64,000 nt of DNA, taken from NCBI GenBank assembly GCA_036172665.1, contig CM069879.1, forward strand, positions 22,173,924 to 22,237,923, given 5' to 3'. Shown piece after piece: positions 58,574 to 64,000 of this stretch. Source of the DNA: Prosopocoilus inquinatus. Lineage: Eukaryota > Arthropoda > Insecta > Coleoptera > Lucanidae. The number at the start of each line of letters is the position of its first letter. The first letter of the stretch is position 1. A program made the translations under genes and the position numbers. Under the pieces are notes generated by a model. That model ran no database searches. It was not told where the DNA came from and saw nothing but the letters and a program-made list of their open reading frames with translations.

Positions 58574-58810
58574 GGCCCATATTCTCATCTCAAGATTAAA
58601 ATCGTCTCTAACTAAAATTGTGATTAAAATGAACAAGAAAAGACACAGCTTAACACACCACTTTATTGAATAAGAGAATGACCAATGAACGTTGCCGTGA
58701 AAAATAAAAGTGCGACACTTTAAATTGACATAAGACAACACCGTTTCCCGTTTAGTTTAATTACAGCTTTAATTAGAGACAACTTTAATCATGTGATGAG
58801 AATTTGGACC
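58574..58810. mobile_element. 237-bp TIR element
   Basis: GGCCCATATTCTCATCTCAA then GATTAAAATCGTCTCTAA at the left matches the complement of 58752-58810 (GGTCCAAATTCTCATCACAT then GATTAAAGTTGTCTCTAA). A minus-strand 102-codon frame spans part of it without protein character. Confidence 0.7.
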
Positions 58811-59072
58811 CTTATGTTTTGCTTTGGATAACTGTGCCTAATTTCACACTCCTATTTGATTTGTTTTCTGTGAGTGAGTTTAGAGAAATGCGTCAGTAGC
58901 AAAGGTTAAAAAGAAAAACTTTTCTTCAGGTTTTTCCTTATTTATTTTAACTGTCTTTTAAACATCAACAATATACACTAAAATGCATCAAAGTAAACGA
59001 CATGACATTAGGTACAGTGTAACTATTGCTCATAAAACAGTAGTGTACACGACAAAAATAGCTCCATTCCAG

Positions 59073-59273
59073 TTGTCACAAATCTTACCTCAGATCACAT
59101 AAACGTCGTTTCTGTTGGCATGAACAAGTAACGTTGAACTGGGATTTCCATCCCCCACCTTGCCACTCGAGCACTCCCATTAGTTGCCAAGTCGAAATAT
59201 ATGTACATTCATAATTTCTTGTTCGTGCTAACGGAAGTGACGTTTACCTGATCTGAGGTAATATTTGTGGCAA
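59073..59273. mobile_element. 201-bp TIR element
   Basis: TTGTCACAAATCTTACCTCA then GATCA..TAAACGTC at the left, mirrored at the right by GACGTTTACCTGATC then TGAGGTAATATTTGTGGCAA. The arms extend over about 65 bp, including the GAACAAG / CTTGTTC pair. Non-coding. Confidence 0.8.
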
Positions 59274-59920
59274 AAAAAAGCACCTAATATAAAATTATTA
59301 ACTAAAACTCTCTAAGCGAGACTACTGTCAATAATACACGCGAGAACACCAAATTTGTGCGCTTTTTCTATTTATTATTCTGTTAAATTAATAAATAAAA
59401 TCGGAAATATTCAAATATAAAACAGATGGTTTCTTATTATTCTTCTTCTCATTCGTTGTGACGTCATTATTCATAAAATGTCACTTGACGTTTATCTTGT
59501 ATGCAGACCCTTGTCAAATAGTTTTATTGTTTGCTCTTAACATGTGCCGAAAATAGTAATTTTAATTTAAACAACAATTACAGAGTGAATATCTTAAAGA
59601 AATTATTATATTTTTTCCTTTATTTGTGAGAAATTTGTGAGACGTTTATAAATAATTTAGTCGATGTTCTTGCATAGGTATTTTTATATTGTGGCACAGT
59701 GCAATACTGACAATATGTTTTGCTATTCATTTTAATAAGTTTTATGTGTTCGTATTTACATTAACTTATTATGATTTGACAACTTATGAACATTGACGTC
59801 ACACGGTCAGAATGTGCGTTTTGGCGGGAATTTAATCAATACAAATTTCTTTTATTTTTCACGGCTTTAATAATCATTTATCAAAAAAAAGAAATTTATC
59901 TAAATTATCGTGCTTTCACC

Positions 59921-60611
59921 ATTTCCAGCTGTAATTCAGAAAATATCAACTATATTTCGGAAATTTTCAAATATAATTCAGAATTATTAACTTAATTTCA
60001 GAATATGTTATTTAAAATTCAGATTAATCAAATCAGTTTCAGATTGCATCACTTGTAATTCAGATTTATCAATTTAATTCAGAATTCGTTAGTTATAATT
60101 CAGATTAATCAGTTTAGTTTCAGAATATATTAAATGTAATTCAGAAAGCATGAATTTTAGACTATGCGTTTTTTTATCTACTTGAATCATAAATCAGAAA
60201 TATGCAATTCTTAGGGATAAAGAACGGGACTAAGGTTTTTTGTTTCTTATTTTACAGTTGTTTGACGGAATTTAAAATAATTCATCTTTCAATTAAAAGT
60301 TACGGGTTCTTAATTACAATTGATGTAATCTCAAATTGATTTAGTATATTCTCAAATTAAAGTGATTAATCTGAATAACATTTGACGAAACTAAAATTGG
60401 TAAATCTGAATTACAAATGATATATTATCTATTATTATATGAAATATATTCTGAATTACATTTAATATATTCTGAAATTAAACTGATTAATCTGAATTAC
60501 AACTAACGAATTCTGAAACTAAATTGATAAATCTGAATTATATGTGATACATTCTGAAATGAAATTAACAAATCTGAATAGCAATTGACGAATTCTTAAT
60601 TACAGTTGGAA
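59921..60611. repeat. Two minisatellite arrays in inverted orientation
   Basis: 59930-60150 is a run of AATTCAGATTAATCAGTTTA and TTTCAGAATATATTAAATGT units at a loose 24/48-bp period. 60330-60605 is the reverse complement (TCTGAATTACATTTAATATA, TTCTGAAATTAAACTGATTA). The outer edges also pair: TTTCCAGCTGTAATTC on the left and the complement of ATTACAGTTGGAAT on the right. The spacer near 60160-60320 is unrelated. No stable coding frame. Confidence 0.85.
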
Positions 60612-60825
60612 TAGGTGTAGTTTTTAAGATTGGATTTTCTCATCTAAACCAATCTTAATCTTGAATGCATTTGTGCTTAATTATATCCTCATGTTTTAAT
60701 CCAACTGAAGGATATTGCTTCTACTCCCTTTTTAGAAAATGTAAAACTTTCTTTTTAATACTACAAGATACATTAAAACAAAAAAATGCTTTCCAACTGC
60801 ACTATTTCACTTGATTAGTTATCAG

Positions 60826-60978
60826 TAGAGATCGAAATCACATATTTCGACATCAACCTTTGAAGGGCGCATCTAGAACAGTAAAGAACTCGTCAGGACA
60901 CTTCCCGGATTATTCCGAAAAGAGTTGCGCAAGGAAAACGAATTTTCTTCATCACGAAATATGTGATTCCGATGTCTA
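60826..60978. mobile_element. 153-bp TIR element
   Basis: TAGAGATCGAAATCACATAT then TTCG at the left; CGAAATATGTGATTCCGATG then TCTA at the right. Non-coding; duplication not resolved. Confidence 0.65.
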
Positions 60979-63881
60979 ATTATCGCAACCTTGTGCGTAC
61001 GTTTGGATACACAAGGGTTACGTATTTTAATTGCGATGCAATCACTGTCAATGCTGGATTGATTGATAGTACCGCTGTTAAATTAAAAACCATTAGACAG
61101 ACGATTATTACACTGTGCGTCGTTTATTTTTAAGTTTTCTACATTAAAGCAAGCGTGATCAATCAACTTTCAAATAAGAAATTTCGAAATGGATTTTAAG
61201 TATTTGTACAAACGGAAAAGTGGGGCAGTAGTCTTAAAGTATACAACAAGTATACGTGTGGATTCGATTCTTGATTATCGCCGTTAAGGCAGAAGTCACG
61301 AAATCCAAAGTTTTCGTTTTGTTTTCTGTTTGTAACTCATTTAAGTCCATAACCTATATCTCTTACACTTCAAACCCATGCATCCAGCAATGAAATTGAA
61401 CAAAAGTGAAATACTAGATTATAACTGCCCTAACTATTAAATTACTTATCTAAACTTTTTACGTTTTGGACTTAGTAATTTTAGCCTTCACAGTGGGTTT
61501 GTTATTGAACAGTGAAATGGAGAAATCATCTGTTATCTCGTATAGAACCGCAAGCTGCAAGAGTGTCGAGAAAATTTACAAAAAGAACAAAAAGACAATC
61601 AATTCCTTAAAACAATATAATAGGCAATCAGTCTGTACAGAAATCAAAAGCAACCGATTTCAAGACCAAGGCCATGTGGAAGTTTGAATTATTAAACTAT
61701 ACTTCGACACAAATTGCATGCAATCTCATAGACGTTAAGTTTTAATTTATTGACAATTTTTAAAACATAATGAATTATGACATATACTGGGTGTCTCACA
61801 ACGTATGGAGGAGATTGAAAGGGCAGCTGTAGGACATCAAAATAAAGCGTTTTTCTTAATTCGCTTTTGACCAAAACCCAATAAAGAGAAAGTTACAGCA
61901 GTTTAACTTTCTTAATTTCTTCTTTAGTTTATACCTATGGCTTCTTAATTAATAAAAATTATTTCAAAAAATGCAACTTTATTATTAAATAAACTCTAAA
62001 TATATCAAAACCACCATTCATAAAATGTGTTTGTTAATCTGTTTCCTAGTTTTGTTTTTAATTAGTAGGCAGTGCACAATGAGACGAAAACCCGTTTTTG
62101 AGCATTAAAAGAAAAAATGAAATAGCAGTTACTTTAACGTGACTACATTTTTTAAAATAGTTGTTTAATGTAAAGCAGTGTTCATCAATTAACTCATAAA
62201 TGCATCATATTTGAATTTAAAACGTAAAATACTTATTACTACAGGGAGTGACTTTTCCTTGTTAATTAATTTAACTTTACACTCTTGTAACTTTTTAGTT
62301 ATTGCTTTTCTACCAAAAATTTGTTAAGTAAAAATCTTTAATTTGATCTCGGACCGGTAAAACTCCCCCCGGATCTTGGAGAGTCCTGGAAAGCTCTGGC
62401 ATCCGCACTCTTAAAATATTCTGGTGCACACCGGCTTCGTTCGCCTCCGGAAATCATATGTAACCCAAACACCGATGAAAGCAGTTAGTTAAGTCTAGAG
62501 TTAAGAGTCTAAGTCAATCCAGGCAATGTATTAATCTTTAAGAAATTAGTGGTTCTCTGTGTAAATTTCTACCTCTGTAAGACCATGTGTCAACAGTTTA
62601 TTATTAATACATTGTGATTAATAATAAGTGTCCGACCCGTCACGGGCGCATTCACTAAGGTCATGCAAGTCATTTCGAAAATCAACGTTTTGTAAGAGAT
62701 ATTCGATGGATCTTCTTGTTATACGCTTATTCATCTGATTGATGAATACGCCGCCATACACAACGCGTCTTAGGACTAGCTTATTCGCCAAATTTAATTT
62801 ATGAAAACTGCAATTACTGCTAGATACACGTTTTGACTTGCGTACTTGAAGCGCAATTTTTCTTTTCTTTCCACGAGCAACTCTGCGTGCCAAGTATGTT
62901 ACCACACAAGAGCGTTCATAAGTTCTGTGTGAATATCAGCCTAATGAATCACATAGGCCGGCTGCCTTTGCCGCGAGCGAATTGCATTGCAACGTTCATC
63001 TCCTTGCTCGATTTTATCAAGTTCTCAAAAAAGGATTTTATGATTGGTCAGCTTGGATCATGTGACTTCCCTTCGTGCCTAGCAATCCACACCTTGCATA
63101 GAACCGAGTCACAATCGCGTCAGTGGCTTCACTAACCGCATGGAGTCCACCGTTGTTTTCTTCTGATCTTTTAGCTATTTTGTTGTATATCAAGCTGTGA
63201 TTCTTTGTGACGTCTGAAAGAAAGATAGCTACTCCGTGTTCTCAAAAAGTCAGTCTACGCAGAACAAAGCATTAATTTATGCTTTTCAAAGCCTGACAAC
63301 AACTTCTATTAATCAGGTATTTATGACCAACGTTTTCCGTGCGCAAATTAGTCTGTAATGTTTGCTTCATTCTACCTTAATTAGACTGGTTATTGTAAAC
63401 TTTTCATCTTGGGATACGTCGAAGCCCAATTTGACGAATTAAGTAGTGTCCATTGGACTTCCTATACGTTTGGATAGACTGTTCTCCGCGAATCAGACAG
63501 TGTTGCGTACAAAGTTGCATGCCCATGTTCGTCGACCTTCATTTAGTGATGTATAAATTTCGCAAAACATTTTTTTTTTTATATTTCAAGAAAAATTACA
63601 TGAAGTGTTTCTCCTTCGATGAAATATATTGTAATCTGACTTTTTTTTATTGTCATTAGTTTTTAAGATTTCGAAATAAACATTTTGCATTTCAACTTTC
63701 ATGCTTCATGTACGATGAGAGAAAAATGTGAACAAGAACGAATGCAAGAGTGAGAAAAAAAAAAATGAAGAGTAGACCGAGAATCTTCAAGTGTAAATTT
63801 TTACCTACCGTCGTCAAATAATTCTAACCTATTTTCGCCTATTTCTAATAAATAGAGATCGGAATTGCGTTATTTTTAATA
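60979..63881. other. Stretch without a recognisable gene
   Basis: ATACTGGGTGTCTCACAACG at 61786 resembles a mariner-type terminus without a partner. Overlapping frames on opposite strands at 62618-63135 are not convincing. Otherwise unique AT-rich DNA. Confidence 0.4.
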
Positions 63882-63945
63882 CGTTTTTATTATGTATTCC
63901 TTTTACTACAATTCGTTTTTATTATGTATTCCTTTTACTACAATT
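63882..63945 (+). repeat. 32-bp tandem duplication
   Basis: Two identical copies (63882-63913 and 63914-63945) of a unit starting CGTTTTTATTATGTATTCCT. Being identical, it is recent. Confidence 0.9.
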
Positions 63946-64000
63946 CGTTCTCATTTTCTATATTTTCTGAGATTGTTTCTTTTCTTTTTCATTTCTTTTC

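Noticed and set aside
62618..63135. Overlapping 95- and 100-codon frames on opposite strands, possible transposase scrap
   Set aside because: No recognisable motif in either frame and no terminal repeats around them.

Overview
The window reads as a piece of an insect nuclear genome, most likely a beetle (inference). It is AT-rich, has no operons and is full of introns, nested DNA transposons, foldback elements, LTR and non-LTR retrotransposons and satellite-like arrays. The beetle suggestion rests on the form of the semaphorin exon and on foldback elements whose arms carry an AAATGGAAYRCCCTGTATA-like string of the kind I associate with beetle repeats. It is not proven.

Only one exon of a cellular gene is convincing. 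It is a 100-bp plus-strand exon at 12293-12392 with a textbook acceptor and donor, encoding the N-terminal start of a Sema domain, best matched to Semaphorin-1a. I found no second exon, so the rest is best read as intron of that gene: at least 12 kb upstream and possibly 51 kb downstream. Tracts that look unique and GC-richer (about 8.1-8.7, 18.8-19.2, 21.3-21.6, 26.5-27.5, 51.3-51.8 and 57.1-57.5 kb) could hold intronic regulatory DNA, but this is not shown.

Region by region. 0-3.1 kb is low-complexity AT-rich DNA. 3.1-7.9 kb holds a 380-bp tandem repeat, a coding-like fragment beside inverted repeats, and several MITEs. 9.9-11.8 kb holds a retroelement 5' piece and a MITE with YY1/Pho-like ends. 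12.3 kb is the semaphorin exon. 13.5-16.6 kb has hAT-like and SINE-like pieces and a 1.47-kb foldback. 17.6-20.3 kb has a degenerate minisatellite and a purine-rich tandem duplication. 21.9-26.1 kb has MITEs, a 231-bp tandem repeat and a palindromic regulatory-looking site. 27.8-32.2 kb is a large foldback transposon split by a young, pol-less LTR element. 32.3-35.7 kb is a broken Jockey/CR1-type non-LTR element, itself split by a 1.1-kb TIR element. 37.7-38.6 kb has two TIR elements. 41.2-43.0 kb is a second broken non-LTR element. 43.2-49.4 kb holds three copies, one inverted, of a ~340-bp satellite block and a further degenerate repeat. 50.2-51.1 kb has a perfect hairpin and a MITE. 53.3-57.1 kb is a tandem pair of composite repeats, each with insertions inside. 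58.2-61.0 kb holds foldbacks and two minisatellite arrays facing each other.

Nothing here forms a pathway. The biological interest lies in the layered insertions, which can be put in relative order, and in the inverted repeat structures. All repeat calls were made by eye, so boundaries are approximate unless terminal repeats or target-site duplications are stated.
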